Shown here: piece by piece, positions 8,644-17,533 of the stretch
Position numbering within the stretch: position 1 is the stretch's first letter
Layout of the letters: the number at the start of each line of letters is the position of its first letter
Origin: Desulfobulbaceae bacterium
GTDB taxonomy: Bacteria; Desulfobacterota; Desulfobulbia; Desulfobulbales; VMSU01
Direction of reading: 5' to 3'
DNA length: 32,682 nucleotides
Assembly: GCA_013792005.1 (NCBI GenBank)
Contig: VMSU01000121.1
Coordinates: 1-32,682, forward strand
Notes under the pieces: generated by a model
The model's database searches: none
What the model saw: the letters and a program-made list of their open reading frames with translations, nothing else
Told to the model about the DNA's origin: nothing
Translations under genes and position numbers: made by a program

Positions 8644-8863
8644 AACAAAAAAATCTCCACGCCCAAAGGGACTCGGAAATTACCAAGAGGAAAAGACACA
8701 TATCTGTCCAACAATAACTTGGCGATATCGTGGCTTTTCCCCTTGCCTTTCCCCCCATCAATCCGCTACCTTTATTATATAGGAAAAGGGTGCGAACCTT
8801 CTCACCACCTCGGTAACAACGCCACCAACCCAGGCTGCACACAACAATCAAACAAATACCTCC

Positions 8864-10633
8864 ATGTGGAAACGCCCCTCCATAAGCACCTACCTCATCA
8901 CCATGAATATGCTGCTGCTCGGCCTGCTTTTTCCGGCCTTCAGCTTCCTGTTCATGAAGGAGATAACCCACCTCCGCGATACCCAGCTTGAACGCAACAT
9001 CAATACTATTCGCCAGTCCCTGACCACAAGTATGACCTCCATGGTGCGTAGCACCGCGTTAAGCGCCAATGAGGCAGTGGCCGGATACAATTTCACCTTC
9101 CTGCAAAATCTGCTGGCCGAGGTCTCACTCGATGATCAGGAAATTAAGTCATGCATGATTATCGACCAACACCAGATGATTGTCGCCCACAGCGACAAAA
9201 CCCAAATCGGCAGCGCCTTAACCCGCGCCGCAGACAAAAGGATCTCCACTCTATTAACCTCGAAATTTCCACCATCGATACAGTCAAACATGACCAGCTC
9301 AAAAGCAGAACTCAAGGCAGAAATTATCTGGCCAGACAAGGAAGAGGCGGATGGTGTGATGACAGCGGCATTCCCCATCTACCTCAGCAATGCTTTATGG
9401 GGCATCATCCGCTGCGACCACTCCACGACAACAGTCAATCAGCAGATTACCCAGGCAAAGGAAGAGTGGGCCATCCAACTGCATCAGGCAAAAAACTACT
9501 TCATAGGACTACTGGTCTTCTTTCTCGGCGCTGGTTTTGTCATTGCCATCCTCTTAACCCGATCTTTCGTACGTTCAACCCAAATACTGCACACCGGCGT
9601 CCAGCAGGTGGCAATGGGAGATCTCGACATGGAAATCTCCATCCAGGGAGTGGTCTGTGAAGAGTTTCTCGACCTGATCTTCTCTTTCAACTCCATGACC
9701 GAAAGGCTGAAGGATAGTCAAAGAAAACTGGAAGACTACTCCCGCTCACTGGAAGATAAAGTCTTGGAACGAACCCAAGCTCTGCATGAAACCCAACAGA
9801 TCTTGGTCCAACAAGCACACGAAGCAGGGCTTGCCGAGATGGCGGTCGGTGTTCTCCATAATATCGGCAATGCCATTACCCCGGCTAAAGTTGCGACCAC
9901 AGTGCTCAGCAATCAGCTCACCGCCAGCCCCTTGCGCCACAGGCTGGAGCAAGCGCTGACGCCGCTGCGCGATTACCTGAATGGCAGCCGAGAACTCTCT
10001 CCTCAGGAACGGCAAAAATTCGCCACCCTCCTCCACCACCTACCTACCAGCCTGATAGAAGAGTACGACAGGACAATCCGAGAGCTTAAAGATATCCAAG
10101 ACAAGCATCATCATATCGAAACTATCATCAAACTGCAGATGCGCTACGCCAAGGTGAAGGAATATACCGAACTCGTCGATATTTCGCGTCTGGCACAGGA
10201 CGCTATCAAAATCATAGCGGACGCCATTACCAAACGGCACATCACCCTGATGCTTGACATCCAAGAGACTCCGCTGATCCGGACAGAGGAATCAAAGATC
10301 CTGCAAGTCATGGTCAATCTGATCAAAAACTCTTATGAAGCCATGGACACAACCGATGTCTCAACCCGCGAATTGACTGTTTTCACCGGGGTCTGCCCCA
10401 GCAAACCAGACTGGGTGCTGTTCTCGGTCAAGGATACTGGCTGCGGTTTCACAGCAGAGGAAAAACTCCAGCTTTTCAATTACGGATACTCCACCAAGCA
10501 ACGAGGAAGCGGCTTTGGCCTGCACTCCTGCGCCAACACCATTATCGCCAATCACGGCATCATTGAGGCGACAAGCGCAGGCCCCGGCAAGGGGGCGGAA
10601 TTCAGCATCCTCCTGCCCATCACAGCTGAATAA
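8864..10633 (+). CDS. Membrane sensor histidine kinase
   Basis: A 589-residue two-component sensor: first membrane helix at about residues 10-30, a periplasmic sensor domain to about 205, second membrane helix in NYFIGLLVFFLGAGFV, a HAMP linker, a coiled coil (EDKVLERTQALHETQQ), then a phosphoacceptor region with His332 in GVLHNIGNAI. The H-box type is the GVLHN(I/V)GN variant. The ATPase shows the N box VNLIKNSYEAM, G1 DTGCGF, and G2 GSGFGLHS. It has no receiver domain and so should signal to a separate partner; the REC-kinase-REC protein 392 bases downstream is the obvious candidate. The start is uncertain: ATG 8864 has a poor ribosome site, and ATG 8903 is an alternative but would cut the first helix. 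Ligand not predictable. Confidence 0.9.
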   Translation: MWKRPSISTYLITMNMLLLGLLFPAFSFLFMKEITHLRDTQLERNINTIRQSLTTSMTSMVRSTALSANEAVAGYNFTFLQNLLAEVSLDDQEIKSCMIIDQHQMIVAHSDKTQIGSALTRAADKRISTLLTSKFPPSIQSNMTSSKAELKAEIIWPDKEEADGVMTAAFPIYLSNALWGIIRCDHSTTTVNQQITQAKEEWAIQLHQAKNYFIGLLVFFLGAGFVIAILLTRSFVRSTQILHTGVQQVAMGDLDMEISIQGVVCEEFLDLIFSFNSMTERLKDSQRKLEDYSRSLEDKVLERTQALHETQQILVQQAHEAGLAEMAVGVLHNIGNAITPAKVATTVLSNQLTASPLRHRLEQALTPLRDYLNGSRELSPQERQKFATLLHHLPTSLIEEYDRTIRELKDIQDKHHHIETIIKLQMRYAKVKEYTELVDISRLAQDAIKIIADAITKRHITLMLDIQETPLIRTEESKILQVMVNLIKNSYEAMDTTDVSTRELTVFTGVCPSKPDWVLFSVKDTGCGFTAEEKLQLFNYGYSTKQRGSGFGLHSCANTIIANHGIIEATSAGPGKGAEFSILLPITAE

Positions 10634-11025
10634 ACGGGGACCGCGTCATAATCTTCTAGCGGCTGCATACGTAACTGCTCAGGTTGTCGGTTTACGGTTG
10701 ACAGTTGACGGTGATTGGGTTCTGCCAATGGCTGAGGACACTCTGACATTGAGTATCATGCGATGATTTATGACAAACCATAATTCTTTTAACCGTAAAC
10801 CGATAACTGATTACCGTTAACCTGTGTAGTTGCCTGCATACTCTCATTGGGGTATAAGCTCTTCCTTTTCTATTGATCACATCTCTCTACAACAAACCCT
10901 AACAAGACAAAAACAGCTCCAGCCAGCAACAAAAGTCTGTACAACGGCAACACTTCGATGATATTATTAAACCCTTATCGTCACATACTAAAATCCCTAC
11001 CCCACAATCGTGTTTCAAGGGTACC
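10634..11025. other. Intergenic region between kinase genes, holding a repeat
   Basis: A 392-base stretch without a convincing gene. Its first half carries the inverted repeat at 10663-10842 (separate entry). The second half (10850-11025) is AT-rich and would have to hold the promoter of the downstream hybrid kinase; I do not see a clear -35/-10 pair. Confidence 0.6.
10663..10842. repeat. MITE-like imperfect inverted repeat, about 180 bp
   Basis: The left end (10663-10686) and right end (10819-10842) are imperfect inverted copies: a TGCA start, then (G/C)AACT, then C.CAGGTT. Further inside, TCGGTTTACGGTT at 10687-10699 pairs with AACCGTAAACCGA at 10791-10803, a 13-base perfect inverted match. 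The left arm also has a local TTGACAGTTGACGGT direct repeat. No protein is encoded, which fits a miniature non-autonomous element or a REP-type palindrome. Confidence 0.55.
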
Positions 11026-12735
11026 ATGACACAGAATCAAACTAATCCTGAGCGAATCCTGATCATCGACGATGATCAGGCTATATGGAAATCATACCGT
11101 CAGGTTCTCTGCCCGACCACCCCTGAACCAGATTCATCGTTGGCAAAGATCAACGAAATTCTACTCGGCGGCGGGACACAAGGAAACGACTCCAATTTTG
11201 TCCTCTCCTTTGCCAATCAAGGACAAGATGGATACCAAATGGTTGCCGACTCCAAGGAGCAAAACCCCTTCGCCTTGGCTTTTGTTGATATCAGGATGCC
11301 TCCAGGCTGGGACGGGATGGAGACCGCAGTAAAAATCCGCCAACTCGATCCTGACATTGAGCTGGTAATCGTCACTGCATACTCCGACCGGTCGATGGAG
11401 GAGATCGTCCGTGCTGTGGGTTCCCCTGACAAGCTTCTCTTCCTGCACAAGCCCTTTGATCCGGATGAACTCAAGCAGATAACCCGTTCAATGACCAGCA
11501 AGTGGCGAATGGCCAGAATGGAAGAACAGCAACGCCACGCACGGGAACGTATCGAGGAACAGCTGCATCAGGCCCAAAAGATGGAGGCGATAGGTACCCT
11601 GGCCGGTGGCATTGCCCATGATTTTAACAATATCCTCTCTGCTATCATGGGCTACACCGATCTTGCCCTGATGCGGATAAAGGGAACGCATCCGGAGGTT
11701 GAATCAGATCTGGAACAGGTCCGTAAGGCATCCATCCGAGCCACCGACTTGGTCAGGCAGATCCTGACCTTCAGTCGCCGCCAGACCAGAGAAAAATCCC
11801 CACTGCTTATTTCCGTGATCATCAAAGAAGCGATGAAGTTGCTTCGCGCCTCAATCCCCACCACCATCGATATCCGTGAAGAGATCAGTTCCCAGGCAAC
11901 AATCCTGGCTGATGCCACCCAATTACATCAGCTGGTCATGAACCTCTGCACCAACGCCTATCACGCCATGGCTGACTATAGCGGAGTACTGACGGTCACA
12001 CTCCATGACACAACCCTTGCTGAGGGGGAGATCATCGTCAACAATACGCCAATTGCCGCCGGTAACTATGTAACGCTCAGCATCAAAGATACCGGAACCG
12101 GCATCCCCCACTCGGTCATTGCCAACATTTTTGATCCATATTTCACCACCAAGGAAAAAGGGAAGGGTACCGGCATGGGACTTGCCGTGGTCAAAGGAAT
12201 TGTCGACAGCCACAACGGAGCAATAACCGTGGACAGTGAGCCTGGCCAAGGTTCTATTTTCAAGGTCTATTTACCCGCAAGCACAGCAGGAAGTGGCGCA
12301 GAGAAAGTTATTGACGCTTCATTCTCCGTCAAGCTATTATCCACCCGCCACGAACGAATCATGGTGGTCGATGACGAAAGTTCACTCAGAGAATTGGCAT
12401 ATCAATTCCTGACCGCTGCCGGATATCGGGTTGACCTCTTCGCCAACGCCGAAGAGGCATCTAACGCCTTGACCCAAAACCCTCACGCCTGGCACCTGCT
12501 GCTGACAGATCTGACCATGCCCGGCATGACTGGAGAGCAATTGGCCATCAAGGCCAAACAAATCAAGCCCGATCTTCCCATCATCATCTGTTCCGGCGAC
12601 ATCCAGTCCTTGACAAACAAAGAGATTGCAGAACTCAACACCTCCACCTGTCTCCAAAAACCTATTGACTCAACCAGCCTGCTCACGGCTGTCGCCGAGT
12701 CGCTAAGAGCACGAGACAACAAGTCCTCAGATTGA
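11026..12735 (+). CDS. Hybrid signalling protein: receiver - histidine kinase - receiver
   Basis: A 569-residue cytoplasmic protein with no membrane helix. Receiver 1 covers about residues 10-155, with acidic pocket D15-D17, phosphoacceptor Asp88 in FVDIRMPP and Lys142 in HKPF; it carries an insertion of about 35 residues before the Asp strand. A coiled coil leads to the kinase, with His198 in GGIAHDFNNIL, N box VMNLCTNAYHAM, G1 DTGTGIP, F box FDPYFTTK and G2 GKGTGMGLAVV. Receiver 2 starts near residue 445 (MVVDDES) with phosphoacceptor Asp495 in LTDLTMPGMTG. There is no DNA-binding or cyclase output, so it must pass phosphate on. Start ATG 11026 has an AGGG site 5 bases upstream. Probable partner of the upstream membrane kinase, by position only. 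Confidence 0.93.
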   Translation: MTQNQTNPERILIIDDDQAIWKSYRQVLCPTTPEPDSSLAKINEILLGGGTQGNDSNFVLSFANQGQDGYQMVADSKEQNPFALAFVDIRMPPGWDGMETAVKIRQLDPDIELVIVTAYSDRSMEEIVRAVGSPDKLLFLHKPFDPDELKQITRSMTSKWRMARMEEQQRHARERIEEQLHQAQKMEAIGTLAGGIAHDFNNILSAIMGYTDLALMRIKGTHPEVESDLEQVRKASIRATDLVRQILTFSRRQTREKSPLLISVIIKEAMKLLRASIPTTIDIREEISSQATILADATQLHQLVMNLCTNAYHAMADYSGVLTVTLHDTTLAEGEIIVNNTPIAAGNYVTLSIKDTGTGIPHSVIANIFDPYFTTKEKGKGTGMGLAVVKGIVDSHNGAITVDSEPGQGSIFKVYLPASTAGSGAEKVIDASFSVKLLSTRHERIMVVDDESSLRELAYQFLTAAGYRVDLFANAEEASNALTQNPHAWHLLLTDLTMPGMTGEQLAIKAKQIKPDLPIIICSGDIQSLTNKEIAELNTSTCLQKPIDSTSLLTAVAESLRARDNKSSD

Positions 12736-12742
12736 CAGAGGA

Positions 12743-14605
12743 TCAGATCCTTAACCTTTCTTCTGTCTCTGATTGAGACGTACCCTCATCCACACCACCA
12801 CTGCCGCCTCCTTGCCATTTGCGAAGCACCAATGAACTGGTGGCGGCCACGACACCAAAAGAAAAAACACTCATGACCAGAGGAATTCCACTGGCGCGAA
12901 ACAGATCAAGAAGAAAGACCTTGACCGCTGCCACCACAACCACCCCACCTGCCACCAAGAGCAGTTCTCGGTTACGTCCCCGCAAACCCACAATCAGCAG
13001 CACCACAATTCCACAGTTGACAAGAACACTCTGGACGCATGCAAAGTCTGTGGCCGACCCTGCCAAAGAATCTTGAAAAGCCGCAAACAACAAAAAACGA
13101 AGGGCGGCAAACCCCTGAAACAGACCAAGGCAAAGCAGGAAAACCGCCGAAGAATCCTTTCGATCAAACACCTCAAAAAAAGCGCTGTCGTACTGCGGCG
13201 GGTGCTGACGGCACCAATGGTAAAGCCAGAGAGTACACCCCGCCATGAGGCCGGCGACAAGAGCGCCGAGAGGCCACAAAACCTCTCCAACCGAGAACGT
13301 TGCATGCCGCACAGCAAAGATCAGGACAAAGCCCTGAAAGAGATAGGAGATTACCCGGATGCCACCACTCCGCCACTTGTCGGCCCGCAGGGTGAGAATT
13401 GCCGCAGCTACGGTCCACACCGGCAAGGCCCACAGTGGCGGCACTGCAATGGCCAAGCCCTGAATCAATAAAATGGTCGCCGCCACAACAAACTCCTTCC
13501 CCCCCGGAATGTCATCCTCGCCTCGACCCGCCAACCAGGCGACCAACCCCAGATAGAGCGCGGACAAAATAACCGTAATGGAACCCACTAACTCCTGCTT
13601 TCCCACCCAAGGACTCAACACTGCATTAACCGCAAAAAAACTGCCCCCCGCAACCACTGCCGGCAACACATGATGAAACGCCCCCAGAGTGTGCCCGCAG
13701 CTCAGTGTCTGCCATAACGAAGTCCAGGAGTAACAGAGCCAGTAAACAGAGATAAGGATAAGAAAGAGACCAGGCTGCAACTGTGCAACCCTGTCCGGAT
13801 CAAACTTCAAGGCAAAATTCAATTTATACGCCCAGAGCATCCAGAAAAAGATGGCAAAAAGCAGGGTATACCAGCGAAGCACGGTTGTGATCTTCCGACT
13901 TTCTGCGGCATGGGCTGCTATACTGTTCACCAAAATGATCAATCCCATGAGGAAAAACAAAGGGTTGGCATATCCTATGGCGACACCGACAACTGTTGAA
14001 GCAAAGACAGAGACATACAGAAGCCCCTTGGATTGACAATAGATTCCAACCATAAGAATAAATATCTCAACAATAAGCAGGATCAGATACCCGGACTGAC
14101 CAGACATAGACGAAAAATGATTTTGGGTCTCAAAGATAATTGCATACAGGAGCAAAACCCCACAGACGGGAAAAACCGGCGCTAACTGGCTCTTCCGAAT
14201 ATAGAGAAAACACCCAGCGGCGATAAGAGCCACGGCATAGATCATTCCCATCATTGATCCAGTCATTAATCCCACCATGCCATTATCAGTGACAGTTCTG
14301 AGGATCAGAGCCGCCACCAGCATGAAACTGATGGCAGCTACCCTTGGCAAAAATACCGTCTGCCCCATATGGGTCCACGAGTCGTCTTCAGACTCCGGTA
14401 AAGGCGAAAAACCACCCTGTTGTTCCCATGCACTTTGATAATCCACATACTCCTTCACGACTCTGCCGCCTTCAAAACCGGATGTTTTTAAATGTTCCAG
14501 GGCGTCAAGCCGACTGGCCATCATAGCCATCTGTTCCTTAGCGAGCAACAACTCCTCTGCCAGCCAGTTAAGCCGGTCATCGAGTGTCTTCAGCTCCTTA
14601 ACCAT
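12743..14605 (-). CDS. Polytopic membrane protein, DUF2339-like
   Basis: A 620-residue protein with an N-terminal cytoplasmic coiled coil (about residues 1-60; LDDRLNWLAEELLLAKEQ) followed by some 15-18 hydrophobic segments. The arrangement, and the end of the barrel with VKVFLLDLFRASGIPLVMSV then a last helix, resemble DUF2339 membrane proteins, whose function is not established. I moved the start to ATG 14605 because GGGAGGAA lies 4-5 bases before it; the frame is open for 21 more codons upstream to 14668 but without such a site. It ends only 7 bases from the stop of the convergent hybrid kinase, with no terminator between them. No genetic partner on the same strand; role unknown. Confidence 0.72.
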   Translation of the reverse strand: MVKELKTLDDRLNWLAEELLLAKEQMAMMASRLDALEHLKTSGFEGGRVVKEYVDYQSAWEQQGGFSPLPESEDDSWTHMGQTVFLPRVAAISFMLVAALILRTVTDNGMVGLMTGSMMGMIYAVALIAAGCFLYIRKSQLAPVFPVCGVLLLYAIIFETQNHFSSMSGQSGYLILLIVEIFILMVGIYCQSKGLLYVSVFASTVVGVAIGYANPLFFLMGLIILVNSIAAHAAESRKITTVLRWYTLLFAIFFWMLWAYKLNFALKFDPDRVAQLQPGLFLILISVYWLCYSWTSLWQTLSCGHTLGAFHHVLPAVVAGGSFFAVNAVLSPWVGKQELVGSITVILSALYLGLVAWLAGRGEDDIPGGKEFVVAATILLIQGLAIAVPPLWALPVWTVAAAILTLRADKWRSGGIRVISYLFQGFVLIFAVRHATFSVGEVLWPLGALVAGLMAGCTLWLYHWCRQHPPQYDSAFFEVFDRKDSSAVFLLCLGLFQGFAALRFLLFAAFQDSLAGSATDFACVQSVLVNCGIVVLLIVGLRGRNRELLLVAGGVVVVAAVKVFLLDLFRASGIPLVMSVFSFGVVAATSSLVLRKWQGGGSGGVDEGTSQSETEERLRI

Positions 14606-14813
14606 GAGTTCCTCCCATTGCCAGGCCATAGAATCGAAAAATAGCTCCTGGCAATTTATTGCTTGCACATTTCACCGGACCAATTTATCTTGCCCGGTAC
14701 TCCCACGCAGTGGTACATTTTCATTTCCACAAATGTCTAGGGTTGTCAACTTATAATCATCAACAATAAATGTAAAACATCATTAAATATCCACAAAACA
14801 AAGGAGGTGCAGT

Positions 14814-15284
14814 ATGAGAAACCATGCCTGGCGCCCGCTGGTCGTGGCGATTGCCGCCGTTGCTCTGCTACTGTTAGTACGAGCAACTGTGGTCCCGTCT
14901 GACTTCGGGGTGAATGGAAGAAATTTCACTTACGGATTTTACAGGAAAGGCAGTGTCGATGACTGGAATGCCTTCAAAGTCAAATACAAAGGCAAGGACT
15001 ATTGCCGGGACTGCCATGAAAACAAAACCACCGAAAACATGAGTTCACCCCACAAGGTTATCGAGTGCGAAAACTGCCACGGACCAGCCATTGACCATCC
15101 GGAAAATCCAGAGAAATTAGACATCGACCGCAGCCGAGAGCTTTGCCTGCGTTGCCATGCAGCCCTCCCCTATCCCCAAAGTCATCGCGCTGAAATGCCC
15201 GCCATTGACCCCCATGAGCATAATCCCAAACAGGCCTGCGTCGAATGTCATAATCCGCATAACCCGAATTTGGAGGCCATGTGA
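14814..15284 (+). CDS. Membrane-anchored tetraheme c-type cytochrome
   Basis: A 156-residue protein with an N-terminal hydrophobic helix (about residues 8-27) that serves as signal/anchor, then a periplasmic domain with four CxxCH heme sites at residues 64-68, 85-89, 111-115 and 142-146. Additional His residues (80, 124, 134, 136, 149) could be the second axial ligands. The size and heme count fall between NrfH-type quinol dehydrogenases and small multiheme cytochromes of sulfate reducers. An AAAGGAGG site sits just before the ATG. The next gene starts inside its stop codon (TGATG), so cytochrome, FeS protein and NrfD protein form one operon and most likely one membrane redox complex exchanging electrons between the quinone pool and a periplasmic partner. 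An isolated TATAAT at 14752-14757 may be part of its promoter. Confidence 0.92.
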   Translation: MRNHAWRPLVVAIAAVALLLLVRATVVPSDFGVNGRNFTYGFYRKGSVDDWNAFKVKYKGKDYCRDCHENKTTENMSSPHKVIECENCHGPAIDHPENPEKLDIDRSRELCLRCHAALPYPQSHRAEMPAIDPHEHNPKQACVECHNPHNPNLEAM

Positions 15285-16054
15285 TGAACGCCAACAGACG
15301 AAAATTCTTAAAAAACGCACTTACCGTGGGTGTCGCTTCATCGTTACCACTGTCCGCCTTCAAACTGCTTAACCCCGATGAAGTCAGGGCATCCATCGGC
15401 GACGACAACGTTCGTTGGGCCTTCCTGGTTGATATCCAAAAGTGTGTAGGTTGCGGATTCTGCGTCAAAGCCTGCAAACTGGAAAATGAAATCCCCTATG
15501 ACGCCCCAATTACCAGAACCTGGGTGGAACGATATGTAGTCACCAAGGATGGCAAGTCCCACATCGACACCCCCATGGGTGGAAGGGACGGCTATACCAG
15601 CGCCAGAATCCATGACCAAGACATCCCGCCGGAGGAAATCACCAAAGCATTTTTCGTACCCAAGCTCTGTAACCAGTGCCAGAACCCGGCATGCGTTCAG
15701 GTCTGCCCGGTAGGGGCCACGTACCAGACCAATGATGGCGTAGTCTTAATCGACCGCTCTTGGTGCATCGGTTGCGGATATTGCATCATGGCCTGCCCCT
15801 ATGGAGTTCGTTTTTTTCATCCTGTCACCAAAACAGCTGAAAAATGCACCTTCTGCTACCACCGTATCAACCAAGGACTACAGAGCGCCTGTGTCCAAGC
15901 CTGTCCGTTCGGGGCCAGACAACTCGGCAACTTGAAGGACCATGACGACCCGGTCACCAAGACCATCATGACTCAACGAGTGTCAATACTGAAAGACGAA
16001 TATGGCACTAAACCCCAGGTCTACTACATTGGCCTTGACGAGAGAGTGAGGTAA
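15284..16054 (+). CDS. Tat-exported ferredoxin-like protein with four [4Fe-4S] clusters (NrfC/DsrO-like)
   Basis: A 256-residue periplasmic electron-transfer subunit. The N-terminus has a twin-arginine signal (NRRKFLKNAL) and a hydrophobic stretch. Four Cys clusters are visible in the order expected of the NrfC/DsrO/HybA family: CVGCGFCVKACK, CNQCQNPACVQVCP, CIGCGYCIMACP and CTFCYHRINQG followed by CVQACP. ATG 15284 is preferred to GTG 15281 because GGAGG is 7 bases upstream of it and the codon overlaps the cytochrome stop. Expected to sit on the periplasmic face of the NrfD membrane protein encoded 4 bases downstream and pass electrons between it and the cytochrome. No molybdopterin or other catalytic subunit is encoded beside it. 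The assignment to DsrO rather than NrfC cannot be made from motifs alone. Confidence 0.93.
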   Translation: MNANRRKFLKNALTVGVASSLPLSAFKLLNPDEVRASIGDDNVRWAFLVDIQKCVGCGFCVKACKLENEIPYDAPITRTWVERYVVTKDGKSHIDTPMGGRDGYTSARIHDQDIPPEEITKAFFVPKLCNQCQNPACVQVCPVGATYQTNDGVVLIDRSWCIGCGYCIMACPYGVRFFHPVTKTAEKCTFCYHRINQGLQSACVQACPFGARQLGNLKDHDDPVTKTIMTQRVSILKDEYGTKPQVYYIGLDERVR

Positions 16055-16058
16055 GAAA

Positions 16059-17306
16059 ATGCTAGATGAATTAATTGTGCATGGTCTGGAATGGACCATC
16101 AAGGATGGATTTGTATACCCGAATGAGTTTATCTACTGGAGCATTCAGATCGTCATGTACCCTTACATGACAGGTTTGGTGGCCGGGGCCTTCGTCTTGT
16201 CGTCTCTTTACCATGTCTTCGGCCAAAAGGACCTCCAGGGAATCGCCCGTTTTTCGCTGGTGTTTTCGCTGGCACTTCTACCGACCGCCATGATGCCGCT
16301 GCTTCTCCATCTTCAGCAGCCGCTCAGGGGGCTGAATGTCATGTTCACCCCCCATTTCACCTCAGCCATCGCCGCTTTTGGCATCGTCTTCTCGACCTAT
16401 GCCATGATTGTTTTGAGTGAAATATGGTTTGTCTACCGGAAATACTTCGTTGAACAAAGCATCGCCATGAAAGGACAACCCGGCTTCGCCAACAACTTTA
16501 TGCATATCCTCTATTCCATCCTCACCCTTGGGGCGACAAACATGGATGACGCGGCACTAGTCATCGACAAAAAAGGGGTCAAAATCCTGGCTGGAATCGG
16601 TATCCCAGTAGCCTGCTTCCTGCACGGCTATGCCGGATTCATCTTTGGATCGGTCAAGGCCAATGCCCTGTGGATGTCACCGCTGATGCCGGTTATCTTC
16701 ATCATGAGCGCCGTAGTGTCGGGCATTGCCCTCTGTATGCTGACCTATATCATCATTATGGAGTTCAAGAAATTCAAAGCGACACTGGCTCGGGGACGCG
16801 GCGACGAAACAGTCAAGGAGTTAGGCGGGGTAGAGATGGACGTAATCAGCAAGACCAGCCGCTATCTGATCGGATTTCTGGTCGCGGCGATCTCTTTGGA
16901 GCTATTAGATTTAATCTTCAGAGGCTATACCGCCATGAAGTCATGGGACATCCTGCGTGACGTGATGTTTCACGAAGATTTTGTCAAGATCTTCATTCTA
17001 CAGTACGGATTAGGCAACCTGCTGCCTTTTTTGTTGCTGATGTTACCCAAACCATCCATCAAACGAATGGTGGTCGCCCTATTACTGGTTCTGTTCGGGG
17101 TCTTCATGATGCGGTGGAACGTAGTTATCGGCGGCCAGGCATTTTCCTTGTCCTTTGAAGGCTTCATGCACTACCACCTGCCAATCATTCCCCATAACCT
17201 TGAAACATATAAGGAAGGTTTGTTTGGGGCCTTGACCGTGGTAACCACCCCGTTCGTAATTTTCTGGTTGATCAATAAGATTATCCCCTCACTGCAGAAA
17301 GTCTGA
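16059..17306 (+). CDS. NrfD/PsrC-family quinone-interacting membrane protein
   Basis: A 415-residue integral membrane protein with about 10 hydrophobic helices and the NrfD-type arrangement: W-x-I-Q-I at the start of helix 1 (YWSIQIVMYPYMTGLVAGAF), a long second helix run, and a conserved-looking GYAGFIFGSVKANALWMSPLMPV segment in the middle. NrfD proteins exchange electrons between quinol and the periplasmic FeS subunit and in some complexes are thought to move protons. It follows the FeS gene by 4 bases with a GAGG site, and the operon ends at the strong terminator at 17332. The three-subunit set lacks an enzyme subunit, so the final donor or acceptor is unknown; a soluble cytochrome pool is plausible. 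Confidence 0.92.
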   Translation: MLDELIVHGLEWTIKDGFVYPNEFIYWSIQIVMYPYMTGLVAGAFVLSSLYHVFGQKDLQGIARFSLVFSLALLPTAMMPLLLHLQQPLRGLNVMFTPHFTSAIAAFGIVFSTYAMIVLSEIWFVYRKYFVEQSIAMKGQPGFANNFMHILYSILTLGATNMDDAALVIDKKGVKILAGIGIPVACFLHGYAGFIFGSVKANALWMSPLMPVIFIMSAVVSGIALCMLTYIIIMEFKKFKATLARGRGDETVKELGGVEMDVISKTSRYLIGFLVAAISLELLDLIFRGYTAMKSWDILRDVMFHEDFVKIFILQYGLGNLLPFLLLMLPKPSIKRMVVALLLVLFGVFMMRWNVVIGGQAFSLSFEGFMHYHLPIIPHNLETYKEGLFGALTVVTTPFVIFWLINKIIPSLQKV

Positions 17307-17331
17307 TTTCTCAATACGCTTTTTTCTCTCT

Positions 17332-17377
17332 CCCCCTGTTTCGGCGCTTCCTGCCGGAATAGGGGGTTTCTATTTTT
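17332..17377 (+). terminator. Strong intrinsic terminator of the cytochrome/NrfD operon
   Basis: A 14-bp stem (17332-17345 with 17353-17366, two G-T wobbles, 7-base loop) followed by TTTCTATTTTT. It lies 26 bases after the NrfD stop codon. Confidence 0.9.
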
Positions 17378-17487
17378 GTAAACGTTCAGCAGCACCGCAT
17401 CTGCTTTGTCGTCGGCCTGGTTCGCATACCATATGTATAGCGCGTACAGGCCTCTTTCGCGCATCTGCAGCACTGTGAACGTTTACA
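17377..17487. repeat. 111-bp palindromic repeat element with 12-bp perfect terminal inverted repeats
   Basis: TGTAAACGTTCA at 17377-17388 is mirrored by TGAACGTTTACA at 17476-17487. Inside, GGCCTG (about 17417) pairs with CAGGCC (about 17448) around a near-palindromic CATATG centre, and GCAGCAC / GCATCTGC words occur near both ends. A related TGAACGGTTACC follows at 17523-17534 over the stop of the pseudouridine synthase gene. No protein is likely. It abuts the terminator of the + strand operon and lies between convergent genes. Confidence 0.6.
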
Positions 17488-17533
17488 GCTCCGGGGTTAC
17501 CTTGTAGTTTTAGTGCCCCTGGTGAACGGTTAC

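Noticed and set aside
8644-8863. Small coding frames in the gap after the sulfotransferase
   Set aside because: They have no ribosome site or recognisable product, and the stretch is AT-rich in part. Nothing else is seen in it.
10681-10720. CRISPR-like repeats in the TTGACAGTTGACGGT tract
   Set aside because: The repeats are short, adjacent and not separated by spacers; the inverted-repeat explanation fits better.
12736-12742. Terminator between the convergent hybrid kinase and DUF2339-like genes
   Set aside because: Only 7 bases separate the stops; the short AGGATC/GATCCT pairing nearby lacks a T tract.
17171-17473. Minus-strand open frame across the NrfD 3' end, terminator and palindrome
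   Set aside because: It runs through a strong terminator and a repeat, overlaps a confident gene antisense, and its translation matches nothing.
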